Made by a program: the position numbers and the translations under genes
Source of the DNA: Armatimonas sp043757465
Lineage (GTDB): Bacteria > Armatimonadota > Armatimonadia > Armatimonadales > Armatimonadaceae
DNA: 34,733 nt
Direction of reading: 5' to 3'
Assembly (NCBI RefSeq): GCF_043757465.1
Contig: NZ_JAYVPL010000010.1
Span: 1-34,733 of the forward strand
The notes under the pieces: generated by a model
Told to the model about the DNA's origin: nothing
Database searches by the model: none
The model's input: only the letters and a program-made list of their open reading frames with translations
Part shown: piece by piece, positions 23,209 through 31,238 of the stretch
Numbering within the stretch: position 1 is the stretch's first letter
Layout: every line of letters starts with the position of its first letter

Positions 23209-24930
23209 CTAGCCTGAGTAAATCACACGCAGACTCTCTTCCAGGGTCGTCATTCCCAGAAGAATCTTCTCCATGGCATCTTCTTTGAGGGAGCGCATTC
23301 CGCCCTCGATGGCGGCTTCACGGATCGCGTAGGCGGACGCGTGGGCCAGGATAAGCTCCCGAACTTTATCGGTGATGGGCATCAGCTCGTAGCAGCCGAC
23401 ACGACCTTTGTAGCCCGTGCCCTTGCAGACCTCGCAGCCACGCCCACGGTAAAATGTCACCGGGCTACGCTCCATGTCGTCCAGGTTCATTCCCAGGCGC
23501 TTGATGGCTTCTTTAGGGGGTTCGTAGGTGGTCTTGCACTTATCACAGACACGGCGCATCAGGCGCTGGGCCATCACCCCAACCGTGGCGGAGGCAATCA
23601 GAAACGGTTCCACACCCATATCCATGAGGCGGGCGACGGCACCCGGGGCATCGTTGGTGTGGAGCGTGGAGAAAACTAAGTGCCCCGTGAGCGCGGCCTC
23701 AATGGCGATATTTGCCGTCTCCTGGTCGCGCATCTCTCCCACCATAATAATATCGGGGTCCTGGCGCAGCATGGCTTTCAAGCCCGCCGCAAAGGTCATG
23801 TGCGCTTTGTTGTTGACACCCACTTGAGTGATGCCGGAGATCTCGTACTCCACGGGGTCCTCAATGGTAATGATATTCTTCTCGCCGGAGTTGACTTTTG
23901 CCAGGCTGGAGTAGAGAGTTGTTGACTTTCCAGAACCTGTTGGTCCGGTGACGAGGATAATGCCGTAGGAGCGCATCAGCATAGACTCGAACATCTCAAA
24001 AGTATGAGGAAGTAGGCCGAGTCGGTGCAGACCAATATTAATATTGCTCTTGTCCAGCACGCGCATCACGATCTTCTCACCGTAGACAGCGGGCAGACTG
24101 GAGACGCGAAAGTCGTAGTGTTTCCCCTGGACAATCATGGAGATGCGGCCATCCTGGGGTGCACGCTTCTCTGCGATATCCATCTCCGCCATGATCTTAA
24201 AGCGACTGACTAGAGCATTTTGCGCGTTCTTAGGAACCTGAAGACCGTCCATTAAGATGCCGTCCACCCGGTAGCGTATACGAATAGACTCCCGCCCGGG
24301 CTCAATATGAATATCGGAGGCTTTCTCCTGAACGGCGCGTGAGATCAGTGCATTGGCAAGCCGTATGATCGGAGCGGACTCGGCCTCGGCCTGATCCACT
24401 TCGGCGGCGAGGTCTTCCGGGCGCTTTCTATCCAGCTCCACCTCTTCGGTATGGAAGGTCTGGAGGACATTGTTGAGGTTCTGGGCAGCCACCCGGTAGT
24501 TGTCATTGATCGCGGCAAGAATATCGTCCTCAGGGGCGATCAGGGGGATTACCTCTTTGCCCGTCATTAGCCGGATCTCGTCGGTGGCGAAGATATCCAA
24601 AGGATTCTTCATCGCCATCTTGATCCGGTTACCGATGACCTCCATAGGAATCATCTTGTAGCGACGGGCAAGCTCCTGGGAGACCAGCTGCACTACATCG
24701 TCGGGGATAATAATCTCGGTTAGATCCGCGTAGTCCACGCCCCACTGATCACCCAGGGCTTTGACCCGGTCACGTTCGGTAATGAGGCCCATCGAGACAA
24801 GAATCTCACCCAGAGGTTGCTTACCTCCAAGCTGTTTTTGCTTGTCTATGGCGTTCTGGAGCTGCTCTGGAGTAAGAAGCCCCTTCTCCACTAGCACGTC
24901 GCCAATTCTATTTGTCTGTGTTGCTGTCAT
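23209..24930 (-). CDS. pilB: Type IV pilus assembly / type II secretion ATPase PilB (GspE family)
   Basis: A 573-residue cytoplasmic motor ATPase that would power pilus extension. Residues 1-150 form an MshEN/T2SSE N-terminal domain (IGDVLVEKGLLTPEQLQNAI). The core has Walker A VTGPTGSGKSTTLYSSL, the Asp box ITIEDPVEYEI, Walker B AMLRQDPDIIMVGEMRDQET and the His box VFSTLHTNDAPGAVARL. The tetracysteine zinc motif (C-D-K-C ... C-E-V-C) typical of PilB/GspE is present and absent from PilT. SD AGGAG lies 7 nt before the ATG. It sits after pilQ with a terminator between, so it may be separately transcribed. Confidence 0.93.
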   Translation of the reverse strand: MTATQTNRIGDVLVEKGLLTPEQLQNAIDKQKQLGGKQPLGEILVSMGLITERDRVKALGDQWGVDYADLTEIIIPDDVVQLVSQELARRYKMIPMEVIGNRIKMAMKNPLDIFATDEIRLMTGKEVIPLIAPEDDILAAINDNYRVAAQNLNNVLQTFHTEEVELDRKRPEDLAAEVDQAEAESAPIIRLANALISRAVQEKASDIHIEPGRESIRIRYRVDGILMDGLQVPKNAQNALVSRFKIMAEMDIAEKRAPQDGRISMIVQGKHYDFRVSSLPAVYGEKIVMRVLDKSNINIGLHRLGLLPHTFEMFESMLMRSYGIILVTGPTGSGKSTTLYSSLAKVNSGEKNIITIEDPVEYEISGITQVGVNNKAHMTFAAGLKAMLRQDPDIIMVGEMRDQETANIAIEAALTGHLVFSTLHTNDAPGAVARLMDMGVEPFLIASATVGVMAQRLMRRVCDKCKTTYEPPKEAIKRLGMNLDDMERSPVTFYRGRGCEVCKGTGYKGRVGCYELMPITDKVRELILAHASAYAIREAAIEGGMRSLKEDAMEKILLGMTTLEESLRVIYSG

Positions 24931-24961
24931 AACCTATCTCCTATTATTGGTACTAGACAAA

Positions 24962-24997
24962 CAAAAAAAGAGGTCAGCCACTCATGCATGGCTGACC
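24962..24997 (-). terminator. Terminator between pilQ and pilB, bidirectional in sequence
   Basis: GGTCAGCCA (24972-24980) and TGGCTGACC (24989-24997) form a perfect 9-bp stem with an 8-nt loop. On the minus strand TCTTTTTTTG follows; on the plus strand CCTTTTTAG follows. It closes the pilMNOPQ transcript just upstream of the pilB ribosome site. Confidence 0.85.
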
Positions 24998-25026
24998 CCT
25001 TTTTAGTCTCTTTCGAGCCTTGGACT

Positions 25027-27732
25027 TTAGTCTTTGGATAGAGAGCAGGTGATGAAGATCAGCACTTCGCTCTCTTTGATACGTTTGTCGCTGGAGCGGA
25101 AGAGCTGCCCTAGAACCGGCAGATCCCCCAGGCCCGGCACCTTGCGCATGTTATCAATCTCTTGCTTTTGCACCAGGCCGCCGATTGCGATCGTCTCCCC
25201 GTTCTTCACGCGGATCGTGGTGTCTACGAACCGGGTGGAGATCTGTGGCAGACCTCCCACAAACTGGGTGATGGTGGATATCTCCGGGTGGACGTAGATA
25301 GTCATTGTCCCATCGCCGTTGGAGCGCCCCGAGACCTGGAGCCGGATTCCCGCGCTGGCGATACCCGTCTGGATATTCAGACCACCATTCGCGCCGATGG
25401 ACTGTGAGATGATATAGGGCACTTGGTCGCCAATAAAAGTAACTGCCTGGTTGCCATCAAGGGCGGAGAGAGTAGGGCGTGCCAGAATATTGGCTTTCCC
25501 CTTGGTCGCTAGTGCATCAACCTTGGCCGCGACACTTAAGGGGGTGCGGTAGATCGCGCCACCATTAAGATTACGTCCGCCGGGCACGCTGTTGACAGTG
25601 GTGTTCTTTTGCCCCCCCGCGTCGTTCTCCCCGATCTGGATGGCTTTTCCCAGATCGTAGGTGAGCCCAAGCTGGCTGACATCGTCTTTATTCACCTCAA
25701 CCAGGCGGGCTTCGTAGATGAACTGGGGCGGTCGGGTATCGAGCTGGCTGAGCATCTCTTTTGCCCGTTTGACATCTATATCTTTGCCTGTCAGCAGGAG
25801 AAGACGGGACTCTACCAGGCCGGGGCCACCCGAGGATGCCCCTGTACTTCCTGTGCCTCCTGCTGCTCCAGCACTCCCTGTCCCCGCGCCACCGCTGCTG
25901 CCTGCCTGACTGAACGAACCACCGATGGCACCTAGAGCAGTGGCGATAAAGCGCTGCGAGGGGCCAGGGCGTATGATGAGGTTGGGGACACTCTCCAGCA
26001 CCAGCCGAGCTGCCTGGGTCGGATCAACGTACTTCATCTCGTAGGTATCATTGACGAAGGCACGCATCTGTTCGGACTTGCGATCCGCATCCCGCTGGGC
26101 GATCTCGATCAGGCCATGCTCCATGTCCTCGATGGTGCGGCTAAGCTCCGTGATGATGGAGCGGGTACTTACCACGTAGAGGGAGCCGCCCCGTGGCTTG
26201 ATGTTGGTCAGGGAGGAGGGACTTGATCCACCTGCACCACCACCACCCGTGGCGATGCGCTCACCCGTGGCGGCCTGTTGTGTCTGCTGCGTATTCTCCT
26301 CTGGCTTCTTAGATTCCTCACTAGCCTTGATGAGATGAATCGCCACATTGGGGAATGCTGCCGTCAGCGCGGTCTTGAGCGAGTCGGCATCGGCGTAGAA
26401 GAAGGGGATATTTGCTGAGGCCGCCTCTGGGGTCTCGTTGGTGCGCTTCAGAAGCGCGATCTCCTGGCCGGTTCCGACGATAATCGTGTTGCTCCCCTCC
26501 ATGGTGTAGGAGACTCCCGAGGTGCGGGTGATCCAGTCGAGCGCCTCTCGCAAGAGCACTTTCTGGAGAGAGAGGGTCACTTTCTTGCCAATAATGCTCT
26601 GCCCTGAGACCACATTGACTTTCGCCTGGACCGAGATAAGCTTGAGGACATCGGAGAGCTCTGAGCTGACGAAGTCGAGAGAGACCACACGATCCAGTGC
26701 ATTTTCCTGCACCGCTACTACGACGGCTTTTGGTGTGGCGGTAGTGGGTTTCGGCTCGGCGAGCGTTGGTGTCAGCTCCGTGGGTGCTAGTTTCAGCTCC
26801 GTGGGTGCTGGCTTCTCCACCACGGTGGCAACGGGCGTGGTGGCCTTCGGAGCCTTGACGGGGATCACGACCGCTTTTTTCTGGAGGGGAGGAGTGGGGG
26901 CGGCAAGCGCGGGAAGAAGCGGCTTGGCAAAGGTTGGCTCGGACATCCGGCTAGAATAGGGGGTGAGCTTCGGACTGCCTGTGGTTGTCGCAACCAGCGG
27001 ACGTGGACGTGGTGCCAGCGGTAGCACCGAGGCCAGGCTCAGTTGCGGCGCTGTCAATAGTTCATAGCTTGCGAGTGGGGCGGTATCCCGAGGTGCGAAC
27101 GCAATGCTGGAGGCCACACGGCTCGCTGCCGCCATCAGGGCACGGGTGTCAATCGAGACTCGGGTGCGCTGGTTCCGAACGGAGATACCCGGGAGGGGGT
27201 CTCTCTCCGCTTGTAGTGCCAGGGCGATCTTGGGGGGAGCGGCGGCAATGGAGGGCAGATTAACCGGGAGCACCTCACGAGCCGTCAGCTCGCTGGGCTC
27301 GATTCCGGGGGCGTAGAGGACAATATCCCAGCGGGTCTTGTCCTCGGAGGCGATGAGCTCGACCTTGAGGCCCTTTCGAAGCTTGCTGCTGTAGTTGGCG
27401 ACGATCCGTACTTGTTTGCTGGGGCGCATTGAGTACTGACCGTAGCGGACAAAAGCGACTCCGTTTTTTTGGACACTCTTGCTACCCGCTCGCCCTGCCT
27501 GCCAGAGGCCTGGAAGGGTAATCGTGGTCACACCGCTCTTGTCCAGGCTCTTTACTTCTGGGGTGAACGACAGTGAGCCTGTGATGGTAATTCTTGTGGC
27601 TGCATTTTCGGTAGTGATGGTTACCTCTTTGATATCATTGACCGCGCTTGGTGCCGCATGACTTGGGCTTGGGGACGCGATCATTCCGACGGAAGCAAGT
27701 CCGAAGGCTAAGAGATTTTTTTGAGTTTGCAC
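25027..27732 (-). CDS. pilQ: Secretin PilQ (type IV pilus outer-membrane channel)
   Basis: A 901-residue secretin forming the outer-membrane gate for the pilus. A signal peptide ends near SPSHA-APS. Residues about 30-150 form an AMIN-like domain (peptidoglycan/envelope binding), followed by a long Pro/Thr/Ala-rich linker (about 200-330). An STN/N0 module begins at VSLDFVSSELSDVLKLISVQ. A secretin_N segment (TYEMKYVDPTQAARLVLESV) carries a Gly/Ser-rich insert. The C-terminal channel domain has ARPTLSALDGNQAVTFIGDQ, IRVKNGETIAIGGLVQKQE and the signature VPGLGDLPVLGQLFRS. Start GTG with GAGGAG 9 nt upstream. It is larger than the usual 700-750 residues because of the linker and insert. Confidence 0.94.
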   Translation of the reverse strand: MQTQKNLLAFGLASVGMIASPSPSHAAPSAVNDIKEVTITTENAATRITITGSLSFTPEVKSLDKSGVTTITLPGLWQAGRAGSKSVQKNGVAFVRYGQYSMRPSKQVRIVANYSSKLRKGLKVELIASEDKTRWDIVLYAPGIEPSELTAREVLPVNLPSIAAAPPKIALALQAERDPLPGISVRNQRTRVSIDTRALMAAASRVASSIAFAPRDTAPLASYELLTAPQLSLASVLPLAPRPRPLVATTTGSPKLTPYSSRMSEPTFAKPLLPALAAPTPPLQKKAVVIPVKAPKATTPVATVVEKPAPTELKLAPTELTPTLAEPKPTTATPKAVVVAVQENALDRVVSLDFVSSELSDVLKLISVQAKVNVVSGQSIIGKKVTLSLQKVLLREALDWITRTSGVSYTMEGSNTIIVGTGQEIALLKRTNETPEAASANIPFFYADADSLKTALTAAFPNVAIHLIKASEESKKPEENTQQTQQAATGERIATGGGGAGGSSPSSLTNIKPRGGSLYVVSTRSIITELSRTIEDMEHGLIEIAQRDADRKSEQMRAFVNDTYEMKYVDPTQAARLVLESVPNLIIRPGPSQRFIATALGAIGGSFSQAGSSGGAGTGSAGAAGGTGSTGASSGGPGLVESRLLLLTGKDIDVKRAKEMLSQLDTRPPQFIYEARLVEVNKDDVSQLGLTYDLGKAIQIGENDAGGQKNTTVNSVPGGRNLNGGAIYRTPLSVAAKVDALATKGKANILARPTLSALDGNQAVTFIGDQVPYIISQSIGANGGLNIQTGIASAGIRLQVSGRSNGDGTMTIYVHPEISTITQFVGGLPQISTRFVDTTIRVKNGETIAIGGLVQKQEIDNMRKVPGLGDLPVLGQLFRSSDKRIKESEVLIFITCSLSKD

Positions 27733-27767
27733 GAGAGTAGCTCCTCTATCTGAATTATCTGATTTGC

Positions 27768-28511
27768 TCAGTTCACCTTGAAGATGAAGTGGCGTTTTTT
27801 GTCGTTAGAATCTATGATTTCCAGCTCGCTGCCGCTATCCGTTCGTCGGATGCTGCGGACAACAAAACCCTGACCGACATCCTCGCCCACGGAGAGCCAG
27901 CGGGTTTCGTCTTTGATGCGAACAATGGCAATGCTCTTGCCCTGACCGTTTTCAGAAACCATGATGCCAGTCACCGACAGTGTCGGGGGCTGCGCTGGCT
28001 GTGGCGGCGGTAGGACGATATGGGACGTTGAGCCAGGAGATGTCGCCGAACCTCCGCCACGCGGGTCTTCCTCACCGCTGGGTTTAGGAAGCCGGACACT
28101 TACCCCAAGAATCTCCCCGAGAGTTTTTGCGCGCGTGTTGGCTTTGTTGGTAGCCACATCCTGCGCCGAGAGGGCCGGAGTGGGGCCGGGTGCCGAGGGG
28201 GGTAGTTGCGTCGTCGGTGGAGGTGCCGGGCTCGCACTGGAGGTGATCGTAAACGGATCGCGAACCAGAACCGGCTCGCTGATCTTTTCCAGACGCGTGA
28301 GCTCGGTGGTCAGAACATCATCCGTGGTAGGGACACTGCCTCCCCCTGCGGGAGCTGCTCGCGCTGTCTGTTCCTTTGGCGTCGCTTTCGCAGGAGGGCT
28401 TGCCGAGGAGGTGCCACCCACGAGGCTGTAGACACCGTAACCAAGGGCACAGACTGATAGGCCGATCAGTGCGATCAGCTTGGGCATATCTTTCTTATCA
28501 ATGGGCTTCAT
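27768..28511 (-). CDS. PilP-like pilus assembly protein
   Basis: A 247-residue protein. A single N-terminal helix (LIALIGLSVCALGYGVYSLV) anchors it, followed by a long Pro/Ala/Thr-rich linker with VLVRDPFTI (the R-D-P-F phrase common in PilP/GspC-like proteins). The C-terminal beta domain LSVTGIMVSENGQGKSIAIV, TRWLSVGEDVGQGFVVRSI matches the PilP/GspC homology region that docks to the secretin. No lipobox cysteine is present, unlike proteobacterial PilP, so it is membrane-anchored. Position between pilO and pilQ supports the call. Confidence 0.8.
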   Translation of the reverse strand: MKPIDKKDMPKLIALIGLSVCALGYGVYSLVGGTSSASPPAKATPKEQTARAAPAGGGSVPTTDDVLTTELTRLEKISEPVLVRDPFTITSSASPAPPPTTQLPPSAPGPTPALSAQDVATNKANTRAKTLGEILGVSVRLPKPSGEEDPRGGGSATSPGSTSHIVLPPPQPAQPPTLSVTGIMVSENGQGKSIAIVRIKDETRWLSVGEDVGQGFVVRSIRRTDSGSELEIIDSNDKKRHFIFKVN

Positions 28512-28535
28512 AAAGTTTTCCTAGCCTCTGCCTGA

Positions 28536-29276
28536 CTATTTCGACTGGGGTGACGGCGGACTCAAGAGCTGATTTTCCATCGCTCGGCGCTCACTGATGG
28601 AGCCGACCTTAGTCTCTTGTTTTTTGGAGGCAATAATATCCCCATCGGGAAAGACATAGCCTGTCATGACGATACGCACGGAGAGATCGGGCGAGTTATT
28701 TGCCTTGTCCTGACGGGATTGCTCCATGACGGAGTTGACAGTGATGATTTTCTCAAAGCGTGTCAGGCTGTGAATAAATCGCGCGACATTGTTATAAGTG
28801 CCGGTTAGATCAATCTCAATGCGGGCCTTGTTATAGGCAGGTGGTAGTGCCAGCTTCTTCCCCTCGGCTTTTTCCTCTTTGCTCAGTGGCTGGGGAGGAG
28901 GAACGATCTCGATATTATGGCGCGAGTTGGTGACGATCAGGCTGTAGGATTGAGCACGCTTGGCCATCTGCTGCACCATCGTTGGAATATAATCTCCTGA
29001 GGAGACATTCTGTTCAAGAAAGTGCAGCTTGCCATCTACTGCGGCGGCTTCCAGATGCACTTGATCCAGTTGCTTGGCGCTTCGCTCATTGTCGTGGACT
29101 TGCTCAAGCTTAGCGGCCACTTCTTTGTCGACACGTGCGATCTCTCCGGACTGCCAGAAGTAGAGCCCGCTCGTAAGAAGCAAGAGCCCCCCTGTAAGTG
29201 CCCCCATAATAATGGCGGATTGTTTACCGGGCTGGAAAGAGATATTCCGGAGTCCACCGGCAGTTGGATTAAACAC
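28536..29276 (-). CDS. pilO: PilO-like pilus assembly protein
   Basis: A 246-residue bitopic inner-membrane protein. A short cytoplasmic start is followed by a transmembrane helix (AIIMGALTGGLLLLTSGLYF), a coiled-coil stretch (ARVDKEVAAKLEQVHDNERS) and a periplasmic ferredoxin-like domain (IEIDLTGTYNNVARFIHSLT) typical of PilO. The GTG at 29276 is chosen: AAAGGAG lies 9 nt upstream and the start overlaps the pilN stop by 8 nt (GTGTTTAA). A longer frame to 29441 would duplicate pilN sequence. Heterodimerises with PilN. Confidence 0.85.
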   Translation of the reverse strand: MFNPTAGGLRNISFQPGKQSAIIMGALTGGLLLLTSGLYFWQSGEIARVDKEVAAKLEQVHDNERSAKQLDQVHLEAAAVDGKLHFLEQNVSSGDYIPTMVQQMAKRAQSYSLIVTNSRHNIEIVPPPQPLSKEEKAEGKKLALPPAYNKARIEIDLTGTYNNVARFIHSLTRFEKIITVNSVMEQSRQDKANNSPDLSVRIVMTGYVFPDGDIIASKKQETKVGSISERRAMENQLLSPPSPQSK

Positions 29277-29895
29277 GGCTATTATCTCCTTTGTCCGTCG
29301 CCACTTTGGCTGTCTTCTTTGCCTCCACGGTGGGAGGAGGGGTTGCGGGTAGAGAAATAGGCTTGATAGGGGCGTTGATCTGGAAGCCGAAGCGGCCCCC
29401 TTTATCCAGTAGGTTGGTGCTGAGAAGCTCGACGCGCTCAAAGAGGGGCTTGCTTTTCAGGTTAAGAGCCACTTGGCCCGCGATCGCTTGTGACGGGGCG
29501 GAGCCTGAGAGGCTGACCACAATAGGCTCCCCTTCGGGGGCTCCGATCGTGGTCAGCCAGACATCTTTAGGCAGGGACTGGGCTACTGCCTGGAAGAGCA
29601 GTGTCCAGCGTAGTGTGTCAAAGCGTGCTCTTTCCAGGGTCGCGACTTTGGGTTGCTTATCACTGGTTTCTTTTTTCACCCTGTCAATTTCGTCGATAAT
29701 GGGCCGTACTTTATCCATCCGATGATCGGCGTCCGCGACATCTCCCATTTGCTTGAAACGTGTGGTCATCAGCCAGGAGCCTACCGAGACAAGGATCGCC
29801 AGAGAGGCTCCCATCGCATAAAATAGCTGTTTGCTCAGTCGCTCCATGCGCCGTTTTTCGGCACGGCGTTCGGCGATCAGATTGATATTTGGCAT
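29269..29895 (-). CDS. pilN: PilN-like pilus assembly protein
   Basis: A 208-residue bitopic protein. The start MPNINLIAERRAEKRRMER contains the I-N-L-I/L-P/A-x-R phrase by which PilN binds PilM. It continues with a transmembrane helix (LFYAMGASLAILVSVGSWLM), a coiled coil (MDKVRPIIDEIDRVKKET) and a periplasmic domain (WTLLFQAVAQSLPKDVWLTT, VVSLSGSAPSQAIAGQVALN) characteristic of the family. Its gene begins 23 nt after pilM and overlaps pilO by 8 nt. The C-terminal tail is Pro/Lys-rich. Confidence 0.9.
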   Translation of the reverse strand: MPNINLIAERRAEKRRMERLSKQLFYAMGASLAILVSVGSWLMTTRFKQMGDVADADHRMDKVRPIIDEIDRVKKETSDKQPKVATLERARFDTLRWTLLFQAVAQSLPKDVWLTTIGAPEGEPIVVSLSGSAPSQAIAGQVALNLKSKPLFERVELLSTNLLDKGGRFGFQINAPIKPISLPATPPPTVEAKKTAKVATDKGDNSRV

Positions 29896-29918
29896 GGTGG
29901 TGTTGAACCTTTTCTTCC

Positions 29919-31046
29919 CTAGTTTTTACTGCCGAGCTGTGGCCCTGTGAACTCTTTGAGTGCTAGGCCCAGGGCTGCTGTCAGGCTGGGCCCCTGCTCC
30001 TGGAGCCACTCCTCTGCCTCAGGGCTCGTTTCGAGCTGAGAGCTGGCGAAAGGGTCACAGAGCCGGGTGGGGATACCAAGACGAGCGGACATATAGGCTG
30101 CTAGGTTGCGGATCTGGGCCGAGCCACCGACGAGCAGGATCTCCGAAAGGTTGGCAGTGACTCCCTCATCCGCGAGCTGTGACTGGAAGTAGTTGATGGA
30201 GCGGCGGATCTCGCGCAAGAGCTCATCCATGGTCGTCTGGATAATGCGTGAGAGCTCAATGGACTCCGGCGAGCCTTCCCCGGTAATCAGTGCTCCCATA
30301 TCCACGTCCTGTTTGCGCAGCTCAGCCTCGCTGTGTTCGATCCGAAGCTGGTTCTTCAGGGCATCGGCAAAAGTATCTCCCGAGATCGGAATAGAGCGGG
30401 TGAGAGCGAAATCGGGTCCGGAGAGAATAATCACTTCGGTATGGGCAGCGCCGATATCAACGATAGCCCGCAGGTTCTCATCCGCAAAATCGTCTGGCGC
30501 TGTATCAACAATGGCACGGAGGATCGCAAAGGACTCGATATCTACCGCGATTGCCTCTAGGCCCGCTAGCTGTGCCACGGCAACCCGGGACTCGACGAGG
30601 TCACGGCTGGTGCCCACGAGCATCACGTCCATCTGCGTGGGGTCGTCGTCGCACGGCCCCAGAATCTCGAAGGAGAGTGCAGCATCCTCGATATTGGTGC
30701 TGATGTACTTACCCGCTTCGTAGCGAATAGACTTGGTAAGGGTTGCTGCGTTCATCTTAGGCACACGGATCTGGCGCACGGTCACACTAGGCCCCGAAAC
30801 CGAGAGAACTGCGGCGTTGGCGGAGATCCCGGCTGCCTCAAGCATCTGGCGTATCGCCATCGCGATAGGCTCACGGCTGATAATCACGCCATCGCGTACG
30901 GCCCCTTGTGGAGTCTTCTGCTCTGCCGCTCTAACGACACGAAAGCCTCCCCGGGTAGGTTCGATCTGGACAGCCTTAATCATGGAACTTCCAATGTCGA
31001 GCCCGATAACCACTTCTTTTCCGAATAGCGAGGATAGTATAGACAC
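29919..31046 (-). CDS. pilM: PilM, actin-like pilus assembly ATPase
   Basis: A 375-residue cytoplasmic FtsA/actin-fold protein that binds the PilN tail. Motifs: VVIGLDIGSSMIKAVQIE (phosphate 1), AIVDIGAAHTEVIILSGPDF (phosphate 2) and ILLVGGSAQIRNLAAYMSAR (adenosine motif). The start is GTG with a very strong Shine-Dalgarno (GGGAGGTTGATC). First gene of pilMNOPQ; gaps of 23, -8, 24 and 35 nt to the following genes indicate one operon. Confidence 0.93.
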   Translation of the reverse strand: MSILSSLFGKEVVIGLDIGSSMIKAVQIEPTRGGFRVVRAAEQKTPQGAVRDGVIISREPIAMAIRQMLEAAGISANAAVLSVSGPSVTVRQIRVPKMNAATLTKSIRYEAGKYISTNIEDAALSFEILGPCDDDPTQMDVMLVGTSRDLVESRVAVAQLAGLEAIAVDIESFAILRAIVDTAPDDFADENLRAIVDIGAAHTEVIILSGPDFALTRSIPISGDTFADALKNQLRIEHSEAELRKQDVDMGALITGEGSPESIELSRIIQTTMDELLREIRRSINYFQSQLADEGVTANLSEILLVGGSAQIRNLAAYMSARLGIPTRLCDPFASSQLETSPEAEEWLQEQGPSLTAALGLALKEFTGPQLGSKN

Positions 31047-31238
31047 GCGATCAACCTCCCAAAAAACTGCCCGAACTGCGGAACGCGCGAGGGCATACTG
31101 GGATTATGGGAAGACTGGCGAGAAACTGTAGAGGAGGTGGGGGGGAGGTTTCATAAATTTCTGGCGATTTTGCGGGGCGGGTTCCCGCGTTCTTAACAGG
31201 GCTTTCGTGCTGGAGACACACCGATAACTCAAGTAACC
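31047..31238. promoter_or_regulatory. Divergent intergenic region between pilM and the 692-residue gene
   Basis: 192 bp carrying the start signals of two divergent units. CATAAT on the minus strand (around 31102-31107) is a candidate -10 for pilM, and GATAAC (around 31221-31226) a candidate -10 for the plus-strand gene. Neither has a good -35, so both are tentative. No gene is seen. Confidence 0.35.

Noticed and set aside
25830..25915. Repetitive GCC/CCT-type tract considered as a tandem repeat or CRISPR-like array
   Set aside because: It encodes the Gly/Ser/Ala-rich insert of PilQ in frame; there are no spacers and no regular unit.
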